DNA from: an uncultured Halieaceae bacterium | Lineage (GTDB): Bacteria; Pseudomonadota; Gammaproteobacteria; Pseudomonadales; Halieaceae | Direction of reading: 5' to 3' | NCBI GenBank assembly: GCA_938074135.1 | Contig: CALJFL010000115.1 | Coordinates: 1-15,761 of the forward strand | Length of the DNA: 15,761 nucleotides | Shown: piece after piece, positions 1 through 7,853 of the stretch | Layout of the letters: each line of letters starts with the position of its first letter | How positions within the stretch are numbered: position 1 is the first letter of the stretch | Position numbers and translations under genes: made by a program | The notes under the pieces: generated by a model | What the model saw: the letters and a program-made list of their open reading frames with translations, nothing else | Database searches by the model: none | Told to the model about the DNA's origin: nothing

Positions 1-1116
1 GATCCCCACTCCACTTACCTGACCAAGGACGCCTTCGAAAACCTGCAAACAAGCACTAGCGGAGAATTTTCCGGCCTCGGCCTTGAAGTCGGCATGGAAG
101 ATGGTTATGTAAAAATCATTGCGCCCATCGATGGTTCTCCGGCGCTGGCAGCGGGCCTGCAGTCCGGCGATGTCATCCTCAAGTTGGACGGCAAGCCCGT
201 CAAGGGTATGAGCCTCAATGAGGCGATCGAGATCATGCGTGGTCCCAAGGGCAGCCCCATCGAACTTACCATTGGACGACCGGGCGAGAGTCAGCCCTTT
301 GAGGTAACCCTGGTGCGCGACACCATCAAGGTGGCCAGTGTCCGCAACCGTTGGCTGGAACCCGGCTACGGTTATATCCGTATTGCCCAGTTTCAGAGCC
401 GCACTGGCGAAGATGTCAGCAAGGCGCTGACCAAACTGATGGCCGATGAAGATCTCAAGGGGATTGTTCTGGACCTGCGCAACAACCCGGGCGGTGTGCT
501 GCGAGCCAGCGTCGATGTAGCGGGCCTGTTCATGGACGGTGGCACCGTGGTTTACACCGAGGGTCGATTAGCCAATTCGGATGTCAATTACGAAGCCAGC
601 GCCAGCGATGCCAGCGACGGAACGCACCTGATTGTACTGATCAACGGCGGCTCCGCCAGCGCCTCGGAAATCGTGGCAGGCGCCTTGCAGGACCATTCCC
701 GGGCCATCATCATGGGCACTGACAGCTTCGGTAAAGGCTCTGTGCAGACCGTGCTGCCACTGTCGGAATCACGCGCCGTGAAGCTGACTACCGCCCTCTA
801 CTTTACCCCCAATGGCCGCTCCATACAGGCTGAAGGCATCGTGCCGGATGTGCGCGTGGAGCGGGCCAAAGTCACTGCTTATGACAACTCCAGCCGCATC
901 AGCGAGGCTGATCTGAGCCGGCACCTGGACAATGCCAATGGCGGCAAGAGTACCAAAGACAGTGCATCAAAAAGCAACGCCGATGGGTTACTCTCCACTG
1001 ATAATCAATTGTATGAGGCCCTGACATTGCTCAAGGGGCTCAATGTGTTGGGGTTGCGTGAGCAGAATAATAGCCAGACCAAAGCAGCCGATATGGCAAA
1101 CAGCGGGGAATCCTGA
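1..1116 (+). CDS. ctpA: C-terminal processing peptidase (S41 family), 5' partial
   Basis: The reading frame is open from base 1, so the gene begins upstream; 371 residues are present and the signal peptide and N-terminal helical part are missing. A PDZ domain is visible (GDVILKLDGKPVKG, near bases 166-210), followed by the S41 catalytic core. The nucleophile is the middle serine of the SASASE motif (codon 658-660), and the catalytic lysine lies in FGKGS (codon 733-735), 25 residues later, as in E. coli Prc. The strand around VLDLRNNPGG is also typical. These periplasmic serine proteases trim or degrade envelope proteins, often murein hydrolases, and in many gammaproteobacteria lie beside envC and yibQ, which fits the next gene. 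The C-terminal tail after about base 900 is polar and low in complexity. The family call is very secure; the ctpA symbol is by context and size. Confidence 0.93.
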   Translation, partial: DPHSTYLTKDAFENLQTSTSGEFSGLGLEVGMEDGYVKIIAPIDGSPALAAGLQSGDVILKLDGKPVKGMSLNEAIEIMRGPKGSPIELTIGRPGESQPFEVTLVRDTIKVASVRNRWLEPGYGYIRIAQFQSRTGEDVSKALTKLMADEDLKGIVLDLRNNPGGVLRASVDVAGLFMDGGTVVYTEGRLANSDVNYEASASDASDGTHLIVLINGGSASASEIVAGALQDHSRAIIMGTDSFGKGSVQTVLPLSESRAVKLTTALYFTPNGRSIQAEGIVPDVRVERAKVTAYDNSSRISEADLSRHLDNANGGKSTKDSASKSNADGLLSTDNQLYEALTLLKGLNVLGLREQNNSQTKAADMANSGES

Positions 1117-2023
1117 GCACCGCTGGCACCCGTTTTTCAGCCTGGCAGCCGCGCTGGTACTGACACTGCTGACGGTGACTGCTGTCGCCGAGTCGGACTG
1201 GACGCCAATGGCCGACTCTATCGAGGCACCTCCCCCCGAGACTCAAGCCGCAGCGCCTGCAGGCAGGCTGGTGATCATTATCGATGACCTGGGGCACAGG
1301 CTGAGCAACGGTAAGCAGGCAGCCGACCTGCCCGGCGCTATTACATTGTCAATACTGCCCTATACCCGCCACGGTGACCGCATTGCTCGGCGAGCACACG
1401 AAGCCGGCAAGGAAATCATGCTCCATGCACCCATGAGTAATCTCGCCAACCAGCCGCTGGGTGCCGGCGGATTGACACCCGACCTCAGCGAAGATGAATT
1501 CCGTGCCACCCTGACCGCTGCGCTACTGCAGATACCACATGTACGCGGCGTGAATAATCATATGGGCAGCGAGCTGACCCAGTATCGACCCCAAATGGAC
1601 TGGCTGATGGAGGAACTGCAGGCGCAGGCACTTTATTTTGTCGACTCGCGTACCAGCAGTGACACGGTGGCAGCGAATGTGGCACAGGAGTACGGCCTGC
1701 CACACCTGTCACGGCAGGTTTTCCTGGACAATGAGCCAACCCGCGAAGCCATCGACGAGCGCTTCAACGCGGCAATAGCACGGGCCCGAAAAGACGGCCT
1801 GGCTGTCGCGATCGGCCACCCCTACCGGGAAACGCTGGATTATCTGGCAGAGGTACTGCCGTCGTTGGCTGAACAGAATATCGAGCTGGTCTCGGTGTCT
1901 GCAGCTTTGCCGCCAGCACCAGCGGGCACCGAAAATGACAATGCCCCAATCGAGGAGTTAGCAGAAGCGGCAGAGGCCGCCAGCGTTCAAAGCCTGACTT
2001 CGATGCCCCGGTCGGCCATGTAG
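1043..2023 (+). CDS. yibQ: Divergent polysaccharide deacetylase family protein (YibQ-like)
   Basis: The 326-residue product matches the YibQ/DUF610 family, a divergent branch of the NodB-type polysaccharide deacetylases thought to act in the periplasm on cell-wall material. Family blocks in order are IIIDDLGH (78-85), LHAPMSNL (127-134), [11 protein letters not shown] (169-179), [17 protein letters not shown] and AIGHPY. A hydrophobic segment (31-48) ending AVA before Glu50 looks like a signal peptide or anchor. The start is uncertain: the ATG at 1043 has AAGGGG four bases upstream but gives a long 30-residue n-region; a GTG at 1058 is the alternative, and no ATG closer to the hydrophobic segment is in frame. 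Either choice overlaps the protease gene by 59-74 bases, suggesting translational coupling. The C-terminal 40 residues are Ala/Glu-rich and probably disordered. The 3' end runs 37 bases into hisF on the other strand. Confidence 0.88.
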   Translation: MCWGCVSRIIARPKQPIWQTAGNPEHRWHPFFSLAAALVLTLLTVTAVAESDWTPMADSIEAPPPETQAAAPAGRLVIIIDDLGHRLSNGKQAADLPGAITLSILPYTRHGDRIARRAHEAGKEIMLHAPMSNLANQPLGAGGLTPDLSEDEFRATLTAALLQIPHVRGVNNHMGSELTQYRPQMDWLMEELQAQALYFVDSRTSSDTVAANVAQEYGLPHLSRQVFLDNEPTREAIDERFNAAIARARKDGLAVAIGHPYRETLDYLAEVLPSLAEQNIELVSVSAALPPAPAGTENDNAPIEELAEAAEAASVQSLTSMPRSAM

Positions 2024-2760
2024 GCCTTGGCCTGCGGAACCGTGTACTGCCCAAAATGAAAAATACTGGCTGCTAGCACCGCATCGGCGCCACCAGCAAT
2101 AATCCCTTCCACCAGATGATCCAGATTGCCCACGCCGCCAGAGGCGATAACCGGTATATCAACGGCGTCGGCGATCGCCCGGGTTACACCTAACTCAAAG
2201 CCGTCACGGGTACCATCGCGATCCATGCTGGTCAACAGTATTTCCCCGGCACCCAGATCAGCCATGCGTCGGGCCCATTCCACCGCATCAATACCCGTCG
2301 GCCGTCGGCCACCATGGGTGAAAATCTCCCAGCGCGGCTGTCCATCCACATCGTCGACCCGCTTGGCGTCGATCGCCACCACAATGCATTGGGAACCGAA
2401 GTGCTCGGCAGCCTCTCTTACCAACTCCGGGTTGTGAATCGCCGCCGTGTTGATACTGACCTTGTCTGCACCGGCATTGAGCATGGTGCGGATATCCTCG
2501 AGGGTTCGAATACCCCCGCCAACCGTCAGCGGTATAAACACATGCTCGGCAATTTGCTCCACCGTGTGAACCGTCGTCTCGCGCCCTTCGTGGCTGGCGG
2601 TGATGTCGAGGAAGGTAATTTCATCGGCACCTTGCTCGTTATAGCGCATGGCAATTTCGACGGGGTCACCGGCATCGCGAATATCGACAAAGTTAACGCC
2701 TTTGACGACTCGACCATTCTCCACATCGAGGCAGGGAATAATGCGCTTGGCCAGACCCAT
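1987..2760 (-). CDS. hisF: Imidazole glycerol phosphate synthase, cyclase subunit HisF
   Basis: HisF condenses PRFAR with ammonia supplied by HisH, giving IGP and AICAR, the fifth stage of histidine synthesis; it acts in the cytoplasm as a HisH-HisF heterodimer. The 257-residue product is a complete (beta/alpha)8 barrel of normal length. It begins [18 protein letters not shown], with catalytic Asp12, and has the second catalytic Asp in VVAIDAKR (about residue 131). Phosphate-binding glycine loops are seen in TVGGGIRT and VIASGGVG. The reading frame extends further upstream into hisA, but the ATG at 2760 gives the conserved family N-terminus, so I use it. It lies one base after the hisA stop, so the two are surely co-transcribed. 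The 3' end overlaps the convergent yibQ-like gene by 37 bases. Confidence 0.97.
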   Translation of the reverse strand: MGLAKRIIPCLDVENGRVVKGVNFVDIRDAGDPVEIAMRYNEQGADEITFLDITASHEGRETTVHTVEQIAEHVFIPLTVGGGIRTLEDIRTMLNAGADKVSINTAAIHNPELVREAAEHFGSQCIVVAIDAKRVDDVDGQPRWEIFTHGGRRPTGIDAVEWARRMADLGAGEILLTSMDRDGTRDGFELGVTRAIADAVDIPVIASGGVGNLDHLVEGIIAGGADAVLAASIFHFGQYTVPQAKAYMADRGIEVRL

Positions 2761-2761
2761 C

Positions 2762-3496
2762 TCAGGCTTCCCCGTCACACAGCTTCTGGGCTTCGGCAAC
2801 GTCCAGTGTGCCTTCGTAAATCGCCCTGCCGGTGATTGCACCGCAAATGCCCTGATCAGCGACAGCCTTGAGGGCGCGAATATCATCGATATCGGTAATA
2901 CCGCCAGATGCGATAACCGGGATCGTAGAGGCCCTGGCCATGGCGACAGTGGCTTCCACGTTAACGCCCTGCATCATGCCGTCACGGGCAATGTCGGTAT
3001 AGACAATCGCAGCCACACCATCGGCTTCAAATTGCTTGGCCAGGTCGGCGGCCATCACTTCGGTGACTTCCGCCCAGCCGTCGGTGGCTACCCGGCCATC
3101 GCGGGCATCAAGACCGACGATCACTTTACCCGGAAACGCCTTGCAGGCCTCGGCTACAAAGGCCGGTTCCTTTACCGCCCGGGTGCCAATAATCACAAAA
3201 TCGACGCCCGCCCGCACATAATGCTCTATGGTCTCCAGCGACCGTATGCCGCCGCCTATCTGCACCGGTAAATTCGGGTAGGCTTTGGCAATCGCGGTTA
3301 CCACGTCGCCATTAACCGGTTCACCGGCGAAAGCACCATTGAGATCGACCAGGTGCAAACGGCGGCAGCCAGCGTCAACCCAGCGCCTGGCCATGGCCAC
3401 CGGGTCATCGGAAAACACCGTGCTGTCATCCATCAGACCCTGGCGCAAGCGCACGCATTGGCCATCCTTGAGATCAATCGCCGGAATTATCAGCAT
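2762..3496 (-). CDS. hisA: ProFAR isomerase HisA
   Basis: HisA (phosphoribosylformimino-5-aminoimidazole carboxamide ribotide isomerase) converts ProFAR to PRFAR by an Amadori rearrangement. The 244-residue product has the usual barrel length. It starts [12 protein letters not shown] with catalytic Asp8, carries the second acid in VGLDARDG (Asp130), and shows the two half-barrel phosphate sites IGGGIRS and VIASGGI. An in-frame GTG twelve bases further upstream (3508) is possible, but the ATG at 3496 gives the canonical N-terminus and is preferred. With this start the gene overlaps the end of hisH by seven bases and its stop is one base before hisF, so translation is probably coupled along the operon. 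Confidence 0.97.
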   Translation of the reverse strand: MLIIPAIDLKDGQCVRLRQGLMDDSTVFSDDPVAMARRWVDAGCRRLHLVDLNGAFAGEPVNGDVVTAIAKAYPNLPVQIGGGIRSLETIEHYVRAGVDFVIIGTRAVKEPAFVAEACKAFPGKVIVGLDARDGRVATDGWAEVTEVMAADLAKQFEADGVAAIVYTDIARDGMMQGVNVEATVAMARASTIPVIASGGITDIDDIRALKAVADQGICGAITGRAIYEGTLDVAEAQKLCDGEA

Positions 3497-4140
3497 TGTC
3501 CGTCCCACTCGAGAAAATTACGCAGTAACTGCAGGCCGGCGGTCGAACTTTTTTCGGGGTGAAATTGCACCGCAAAAAGATTGTCCCTGGCCAGCGCCGC
3601 ATCCGCCCGCACGCCGTAGTTGAGACGGCCCGCCAGCAGCGAACGATCCTGGGCGTGCACATAGTAGCTGTGCACAAAATAGAATCGGGTCTGGTCAGGA
3701 ATATCCCGCCACAAAGGGTGCGCCATCGTCTGCTCAACCTCGTTCCAGCCCATATGCGGCACTTTCAGTCGCCGACCATCCGCATCGTGCAGGGGGCTGC
3801 CAAAGTGGCGCACATCGCCGGGCAGAATATCCAGACAGTCAATGCCGCCATTCTCCTCGGAGCGCGACATCAGTGCCTGCAGGCCCACACAGATTGCCAA
3901 AACCGGCTTGTGTTGCTCGACCAAAGCGGTGCGCAGCAACTCGTCACAGTGCAGGCGACGAATTTCAGCCATGCAGTCACGGATCCCCCCGACTCCGGGA
4001 AAAACAACCCGGTCAGCAGTGCGGATCTTGGCGGCGTCATGGGTAACCAGCACCTCGCTGGCACCTACATGCTCCAGGGCGCTGGCCACGGAATGCAGAT
4101 TACCCATGCCGTAATCGATGACGGCGACAGTGCCACTCAT
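3490..4140 (-). CDS. hisH: Imidazole glycerol phosphate synthase, glutaminase subunit HisH
   Basis: HisH is the class I glutamine amidotransferase partner of HisF: it hydrolyses glutamine and channels ammonia through the HisF barrel. The 216-residue product has the [11 protein letters not shown]-terminus, the oxyanion-region PGVG (49-52), the nucleophile Cys84 in AICVGLQAL, and the His194/Glu196 pair in FHPEKS, completing the triad. The nucleophile elbow reads ICVG rather than the more common ICLG, a mild variant. It starts nine bases after the hisB stop and overlaps hisA by seven bases, in the middle of a compact his operon. Confidence 0.97.
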   Translation of the reverse strand: MSGTVAVIDYGMGNLHSVASALEHVGASEVLVTHDAAKIRTADRVVFPGVGGIRDCMAEIRRLHCDELLRTALVEQHKPVLAICVGLQALMSRSEENGGIDCLDILPGDVRHFGSPLHDADGRRLKVPHMGWNEVEQTMAHPLWRDIPDQTRFYFVHSYYVHAQDRSLLAGRLNYGVRADAALARDNLFAVQFHPEKSSTAGLQLLRNFLEWDGQC

Positions 4141-4149
4141 GTCAGCTGC

Positions 4150-4743
4150 CTACAGCACACCTTTGGTGGAGGGCGTGATGCCGGCCATCGCCGGATCTGC
4201 TGACAAGGCCATGCGCACCGCCCGGCCGAACGCCTTGAAGACGGTCTCGGCCTGGTGATGGGTATTCTCGCCCTTGAGGTTATCCACATGCAGGGTCACC
4301 AGGGCGTGATTGATAAAGCCCTGGAAAAATTCGTGGAACAGGTCCACGTCAAAACCGCCGACACTGGATCGGGTAAATGGCACATTGAACTCCAGACCGG
4401 GACGACCCGAAAAATCGACCACAACCCGTGACAGGGCCTCATCGAGTGGCACATAGGCATGGCCGTAGCGCATGATGCCTTTTTTATCGCCAACAGCTTC
4501 GGCCACCGCCTGCCCCAGGGTGATACCGATATCCTCCACGGTGTGGTGGTCATCGATGTGCAGGTCGCCCTTGGCCTCTATCGCCAGATCCATCATCCCG
4601 TGCCGTGCGATCTGGTCCAGCATGTGCTCAAGAAAAGGCACACCGGTGGCAAAATCGGATTGCCCGGAACCATCCAGGTTCACCGTCACGGTGATCTGGG
4701 TCTCCAGGGTATTGCGGCTGACTGTGGCTTTACGTTCCGCCAT
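4150..4743 (-). CDS. hisB: Imidazoleglycerol-phosphate dehydratase HisB (monofunctional)
   Basis: The enzyme dehydrates imidazoleglycerol phosphate to imidazole-acetol phosphate, the sixth step of histidine synthesis. At 197 residues it is the short, monofunctional form, without the N-terminal histidinol-phosphatase domain found in enteric HisB. The two internally repeated metal-binding signatures are present: [10 protein letters not shown] (64-73) and a second one ending THHQAE near residue 165, the ligands for the di-manganese site. The start is supported by a GGAG ribosome site about seven bases upstream of the ATG. It is the first gene of the hisBHAF operon and is divergent from mutY. Confidence 0.97.
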   Translation of the reverse strand: MAERKATVSRNTLETQITVTVNLDGSGQSDFATGVPFLEHMLDQIARHGMMDLAIEAKGDLHIDDHHTVEDIGITLGQAVAEAVGDKKGIMRYGHAYVPLDEALSRVVVDFSGRPGLEFNVPFTRSSVGGFDVDLFHEFFQGFINHALVTLHVDNLKGENTHHQAETVFKAFGRAVRMALSADPAMAGITPSTKGVL

Positions 4744-4805
4744 GGCGGTCTCCTGTCGCTGCCCATAAGGACAAACCGGGATGATCTATCCCGAAAAAAC
4801 GCGCC

Positions 4806-4834
4806 ATTATAAAAGAAACGCCCTGCAAATTCAC
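4806..4834 (-). promoter_or_regulatory. Putative hisB operon promoter
   Basis: On the minus strand a perfect TATAAT box occupies 4806-4811, about 62 bases upstream of the hisB start. The -35 region 17 bases further up (4829-4834) is a weak match, so strength is uncertain. The leader has no run of histidine codons, so classical attenuation is not seen. Confidence 0.4.
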
Positions 4835-4895
4835 TGGCGGTTTGGCAGCAACAAAATTACCCTTGATCTCCAATTTGAGACCAGCAACCGCCAAA

Positions 4896-5945
4896 ATGAC
4901 CGAACCACTGACATTTGCCGACCGTATCCTGCACTGGTACGAGCAACACGGCCGTCACGATCTGCCCTGGCAGGTCGATATCTCGCCCTACCGGGTCTGG
5001 GTTTCCGAGATTATGCTGCAGCAGACCCAGGTAAAAACCGTCATTCCCTACTTCAATACCTTCATGGCCAGGTTTCCCTCGGTCGAGTCACTGGCTGCAG
5101 CGCCGCAGGACGAAGTCCTGCACCTCTGGACTGGACTCGGCTACTATGCGCGCGCCCGCAATCTGCATAAGGCGGCAATCAAGATCGTCGAGGATTTCAA
5201 TGGTGTGTTCCCCAATACAGTGGAGGCTCTTTGCGAGCTCCCGGGGGTGGGACGCTCTACGGCCGGAGCAATCGCCAGCATCGCCGGCGGTCGCCGGGCG
5301 GCCATTCTCGATGGCAATGTGAAACGCGTACTGGCCCGCTATCATGCGGTCGCGGGCTGGCCTGGCAAAACAGCCGTGCACAACAGCCTCTGGGAGATTG
5401 CCGAGCGCTATACGCCAGATACCCGCTTTGCCGACTATACCCAGGCGATAATGGATCTGGGCGCAACCGTCTGCACCCGCAGTTCTCCCGCTTGTGAACG
5501 TTGTCCGCTGGTGGAGGGCTGTCAGGCCAGTGCTGAGGGCGAACCCACGCTTTACCCCGGGAAAAAGCCGCGCAAGGTGTTACCGGTTCGCGCCACCACA
5601 TTCCTGATGATCAGGTCAGGCGGCAGCGATGTGTTGCTCGAAAGGCGTCCCCAGCGGGGAATTTGGGGCGGGCTTTGGTGTTTCCCTGAAATCACCGGGA
5701 CCGAAGAAGCTGGCAACTGGTGTTTGGACACCTGCCAGACCCAGCCAGCATCCATCGAGTCGTGGCCGGGTTTCCGCCACACTTTCAGCCACTACCATCT
5801 GGATATCAGCCCGGTATTAGCGACACTGGCAGAGCATCCTTCGTCAGTCATGGCCAGTGACCGATGGCTCTGGTATAACCTTCGCCAGCCACCCCAGGTA
5901 GGCCTGGCGGCACCCGTAGCCAGCCTGCTGGCTGCGCTGGCCTGA
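4896..5945 (+). CDS. mutY: A/G-specific adenine DNA glycosylase MutY
   Basis: MutY removes adenine mispaired with 8-oxoguanine and so prevents G:C to T:A transversions. The product is 349 residues, like E. coli MutY. It contains the [12 protein letters not shown] block with catalytic Glu38, the helix-hairpin-helix [12 protein letters not shown] (115-126), catalytic Asp139 in [10 protein letters not shown], and the 4Fe-4S cluster cysteines Cys193, Cys200, Cys203 and Cys209 in the canonical C-x6-C-x2-C-x5-C spacing. The C-terminal third is the NUDIX-like domain that reads 8-oxoG. The frame extends upstream to a TTG at 4842, but the ATG at 4896 gives the expected N-terminus; its ribosome site is poor. 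The gene is followed 24 bases later by yggX, a very common pairing. Confidence 0.97.
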   Translation: MTEPLTFADRILHWYEQHGRHDLPWQVDISPYRVWVSEIMLQQTQVKTVIPYFNTFMARFPSVESLAAAPQDEVLHLWTGLGYYARARNLHKAAIKIVEDFNGVFPNTVEALCELPGVGRSTAGAIASIAGGRRAAILDGNVKRVLARYHAVAGWPGKTAVHNSLWEIAERYTPDTRFADYTQAIMDLGATVCTRSSPACERCPLVEGCQASAEGEPTLYPGKKPRKVLPVRATTFLMIRSGGSDVLLERRPQRGIWGGLWCFPEITGTEEAGNWCLDTCQTQPASIESWPGFRHTFSHYHLDISPVLATLAEHPSSVMASDRWLWYNLRQPPQVGLAAPVASLLAALA

Positions 5946-5969
5946 ATAGCAAAATATCGGAGAACAACA

Positions 5970-6242
5970 ATGACACGTATGGTCATGTGCAAGAAATACC
6001 AGCAGGAAATGGAAGGCCTGGACACGCCGCCCTACCCCGGACCCAAGGGCCAGGATATCTTCGACAACGTCTCCAAACAGGCCTGGCAGGACTGGCAGGC
6101 TCACCAGACCATGCTGATCAATGAGAAGCATCTGAGCCTGGTTGATCCCGAGGCGCGAAAGTATCTACAACAGGAAATGGACAAGTTCCTGAGCGGCGAA
6201 GACTACGATAAAGCCGAGGGTTATGTGCCTCCCTCCGAGTAG
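5970..6242 (+). CDS. yggX: Probable Fe(2+)-trafficking protein YggX
   Basis: This 90-residue protein matches the YggX family, small cytoplasmic proteins linked to iron handling and to protection or repair of iron-sulfur clusters under oxidative stress. The conserved Cys7 ([10 protein letters not shown]), the YPGPKGQ segment, the block around [17 protein letters not shown] and the C-terminal EGYVPP are all present and the length is normal. A GGAG ribosome site lies about eight bases upstream of the ATG. It probably shares a transcript with mutY, whose own iron-sulfur cluster makes the association sensible. No terminator is evident before the tRNA promoter that follows. Confidence 0.96.
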   Translation: MTRMVMCKKYQQEMEGLDTPPYPGPKGQDIFDNVSKQAWQDWQAHQTMLINEKHLSLVDPEARKYLQQEMDKFLSGEDYDKAEGYVPPSE

Positions 6243-6251
6243 GAGGAGCCC

Positions 6252-6280
6252 TTGACTCTAACCCCCTGTGCGGTTTTAAT
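6252..6280 (+). promoter_or_regulatory. Sigma-70 promoter of the tRNA-Phe gene
   Basis: TTGACT (6252-6257) and TTTAAT (6275-6280) are separated by exactly 17 bases and are followed by a C-rich stretch (from 6281) that could act as a GC-rich discriminator, as in stringently controlled stable-RNA promoters. The predicted transcript would start about 20 bases before the mature tRNA. The stringent control is inference. Confidence 0.75.
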
Positions 6281-6306
6281 ACGCCCCCTTCGCCTCAGGC
6301 GACCAC

Positions 6307-6382
6307 GCCCGGATAGCTCAGTCGGTAGAGCAGGGGATTGAAAATCCCCGTGTCGGCAGTTCGATTCTGTCTCCGGGCACCA
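6307..6382 (+). tRNA. tRNA-Phe (anticodon GAA)
   Basis: A complete 76-base cloverleaf can be drawn: acceptor stem GCCCGGA/TCCGGGC (6307-6313 with 6372-6378), D arm GCTC/GAGC, anticodon stem GGGGA/TCCCC with loop TTGAAAA and anticodon GAA at 6340-6342, variable loop of five bases, and T arm GGCAG/CTGTC with loop TTCGATT and one G-U pair. Discriminator A and an encoded CCA end follow at 6379-6382. It is a single tRNA gene with its own promoter and terminator. Confidence 0.97.
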
Positions 6383-6395
6383 TATCAAAGCAAAG

Positions 6396-6422
6396 AGCCT
6401 CGCCAACCCGCGGGGCTTTTTT
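6396..6422 (+). terminator. Rho-independent terminator of tRNA-Phe
   Basis: An eight-pair stem (AGCCTCGC with GCGGGGCT, one G-U pair) closes a six-base loop and runs into six thymines (6417-6422). It lies 13 bases after the tRNA CCA end. Confidence 0.88.
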
Positions 6423-6532
6423 GTGGGCCGACACAAGTGTCGTCCCAAGAGCACGGACCGGTTCCATTCCAGCGATGCGCTATGCTCTGCAAAGCGGTAA
6501 AGTAGTAGCGAACTGCAAGGGGACAACAAAGC

Positions 6533-6958
6533 GTGTTTCTGGTTTTCCTGGTCAACAGTCTGGTGATTGCGCTGACGGTGATGATTCATTACGAATTCCT
6601 TTACCGTTTCACCATTATCATGCCCCGTATGCGCGTCAGGCACCGTTTTCGTATTGTCCTTGGCGTGTTCGGCGCGCTGACCGCCCACGCGCTGGAAGTA
6701 TGGATCTTCGCGGTGTCTTTCTATTTTATGCACTACGCGGAGGGCTGGGGACACCTTGAGGGTAACTTCACCGGTGAGTTGCTGGACTTTGTCTATTTTT
6801 CTTTTACCAGCTATACAACATTGGGTACGGGCGACATCGAACCCTTCGGTGACCTGCGATTCCTTACCGGCCTGGAGTCACTGACAGGCCTGCTACTGAT
6901 TACCTGGACCGCGTCATTCCTCTACCTGCAGATGACACGTTACTGGGATGCCGATTAG
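6533..6958 (+). CDS. Small two-helix potassium-channel-like protein
   Basis: The 141-residue product has the architecture of a minimal ion channel (Ion_trans_2 family): an N-terminal hydrophobic helix (2-18), a second helix (40-67), a re-entrant pore region (82-101) and a last helix (112-132). The filter region reads TTLGTGD (95-101) instead of the classical TVGYGD; the tyrosine/phenylalanine position is threonine (codon 6827-6829). No cytoplasmic ligand-binding (RCK or cyclic-nucleotide) domain is present. I chose the GTG at 6533 because a strong AAGGGGA site lies about nine bases upstream; no earlier ATG is in frame. It is first in a tight four-gene group, two bases before the next gene's ATG. 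Potassium selectivity is inferred from the family and is not certain with this filter. Confidence 0.82.
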   Translation: MFLVFLVNSLVIALTVMIHYEFLYRFTIIMPRMRVRHRFRIVLGVFGALTAHALEVWIFAVSFYFMHYAEGWGHLEGNFTGELLDFVYFSFTSYTTLGTGDIEPFGDLRFLTGLESLTGLLLITWTASFLYLQMTRYWDAD

Positions 6959-6960
6959 TG

Positions 6961-7563
6961 ATGAAAACCGCCTGGCTGACAGTGTTTTTCCTGATGCTGG
7001 GCTGGTCGGCGGTGAACCCCAAGGATTATCTAACCTGGGCACTGGAGGTGGCACCCGCGGTCATCGGGCTGGTTGTCATGGCGGTCACCTACAACAGCTT
7101 TCGGCTCACGCCGCTGCTGTACTTCCTGATACTGCTGCACTGCATCGTGCTCATAGTCGGGGGGCACTACACCTACGCCGAGGTGCCCTTGTTCGACTAT
7201 CTCCAACCGATCCTCGGTTTTGAGCGCAACAACTATGACAAGCTTGGCCACTTTATGCAGGGCTTCGTTCCCGCATTAATCGGCCGCGAGATACTGATTC
7301 GCAAAAAGGTCGTGGCATCCGCGGTATGGCGTAACTTTTTTATCGTCTGTTTCTGCCTGGCGTTCAGCGCTTTTTATGAGTTGGTTGAGTGGGCCGTGGC
7401 AATCGCTGCAGGCGCCGGGTCCGAGGCTTTTCTTGGCACACAGGGCTACGAGTGGGATACCCAATCGGATATGGGCTTTGCACTGCTGGGCTCAGTACTT
7501 GCGCTACTCCTGTTAGCGCGGCCGCACGACCGTCAACTTACCACGCTTTCCCCGGATCATTAA
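6961..7563 (+). CDS. YjdF/DUF2238 family integral membrane protein
   Basis: The 200-residue protein resembles E. coli YjdF (about 209 residues) in length and motifs: GGHYTYAEVPLF, NYDKLGHFMQGFVPA, FYELVEWAVA and YEWDTQSDMGFA. About six hydrophobic segments are seen, spanning most of its length, with conserved His, Asp, Glu and Trp residues at their edges. The biochemical function of the family is not established to my knowledge; this DUF2238 protein should not be confused with the unrelated Bacillus YjdF. A GTG at 6958 overlaps the channel stop by one base; the ATG at 6961 is preferred. Placement between a channel and a UPF0016 protein suggests a role at the membrane, but that is inference. 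Confidence 0.88.
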   Translation: MKTAWLTVFFLMLGWSAVNPKDYLTWALEVAPAVIGLVVMAVTYNSFRLTPLLYFLILLHCIVLIVGGHYTYAEVPLFDYLQPILGFERNNYDKLGHFMQGFVPALIGREILIRKKVVASAVWRNFFIVCFCLAFSAFYELVEWAVAIAAGAGSEAFLGTQGYEWDTQSDMGFALLGSVLALLLLARPHDRQLTTLSPDH

Positions 7564-7573
7564 CGGAGCACCG

Positions 7574-7846
7574 ATGGAATTTAAAGTCTTTGCGAGTATT
7601 TTTGCTGTCGTATTTATCGCCGAGCTTGGCGACAAAACCCAGTTGGCCACGATGCTTTTTGCCGCTGACAAGGAAGTCAGCAAATTGACCGTTTTCCTGG
7701 CATCTTCCGCCGCACTGGTGGTGGCGGCAGCCCTGGGCGTACTGGCCGGTAGCCTGCTGGCCGGCTACCTGAACGAGCGTGTACTCGCCTGGATCGCCGG
7801 CACCGGCTTTATAGTGATTGGCGCCTACACGCTCTACCAGGCCTGA
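7574..7846 (+). CDS. Half-length UPF0016/GDT1 family cation transporter
   Basis: The 90-residue protein carries one copy of the UPF0016 (TMEM165/GDT1) module: FIAELGDKTQLAT (15-27) has the signature E-x-G-D-K-[TS], whose acidic residues bind the transported cation in characterised members. Three hydrophobic helices are apparent (about 3-20, 38-64 and 71-88). Most family members have two such modules in about 190-220 residues; this one has only one, and no second module gene lies nearby. Characterised relatives export Mn2+ or exchange Ca2+ or Mn2+ for protons. A CGGAG ribosome site six bases upstream supports the ATG. It sits 10 bases after the DUF2238 gene and seven before the acetyltransferase. 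Substrate is unknown; no riboswitch-like leader is seen inside this operon. Confidence 0.9.
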   Translation: MEFKVFASIFAVVFIAELGDKTQLATMLFAADKEVSKLTVFLASSAALVVAAALGVLAGSLLAGYLNERVLAWIAGTGFIVIGAYTLYQA

Positions 7847-7853
7847 ATTCACG

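Noticed and set aside
2761..2886. Longer hisF reading frame starting inside hisA
   Set aside because: The ATG at 2760 gives the conserved HisF N-terminus and length; the upstream part is the shadow of hisA in another frame.
2126..3271. Long open frames on the plus strand opposite hisF and hisA
   Set aside because: They lie antisense to well-conserved enzymes, have no recognisable family motifs and reflect GC-rich codon bias.
4744..4805. Possible histidine attenuator leader ahead of hisB
   Set aside because: No short frame with a run of histidine codons and no terminator/antiterminator pair; the one hairpin is preceded, not followed, by thymines on the his strand.
7524..7600. Possible manganese riboswitch before the UPF0016 gene
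   Set aside because: Only 10 bases separate it from the previous gene, and the coding sequence upstream leaves no room for a structured leader.
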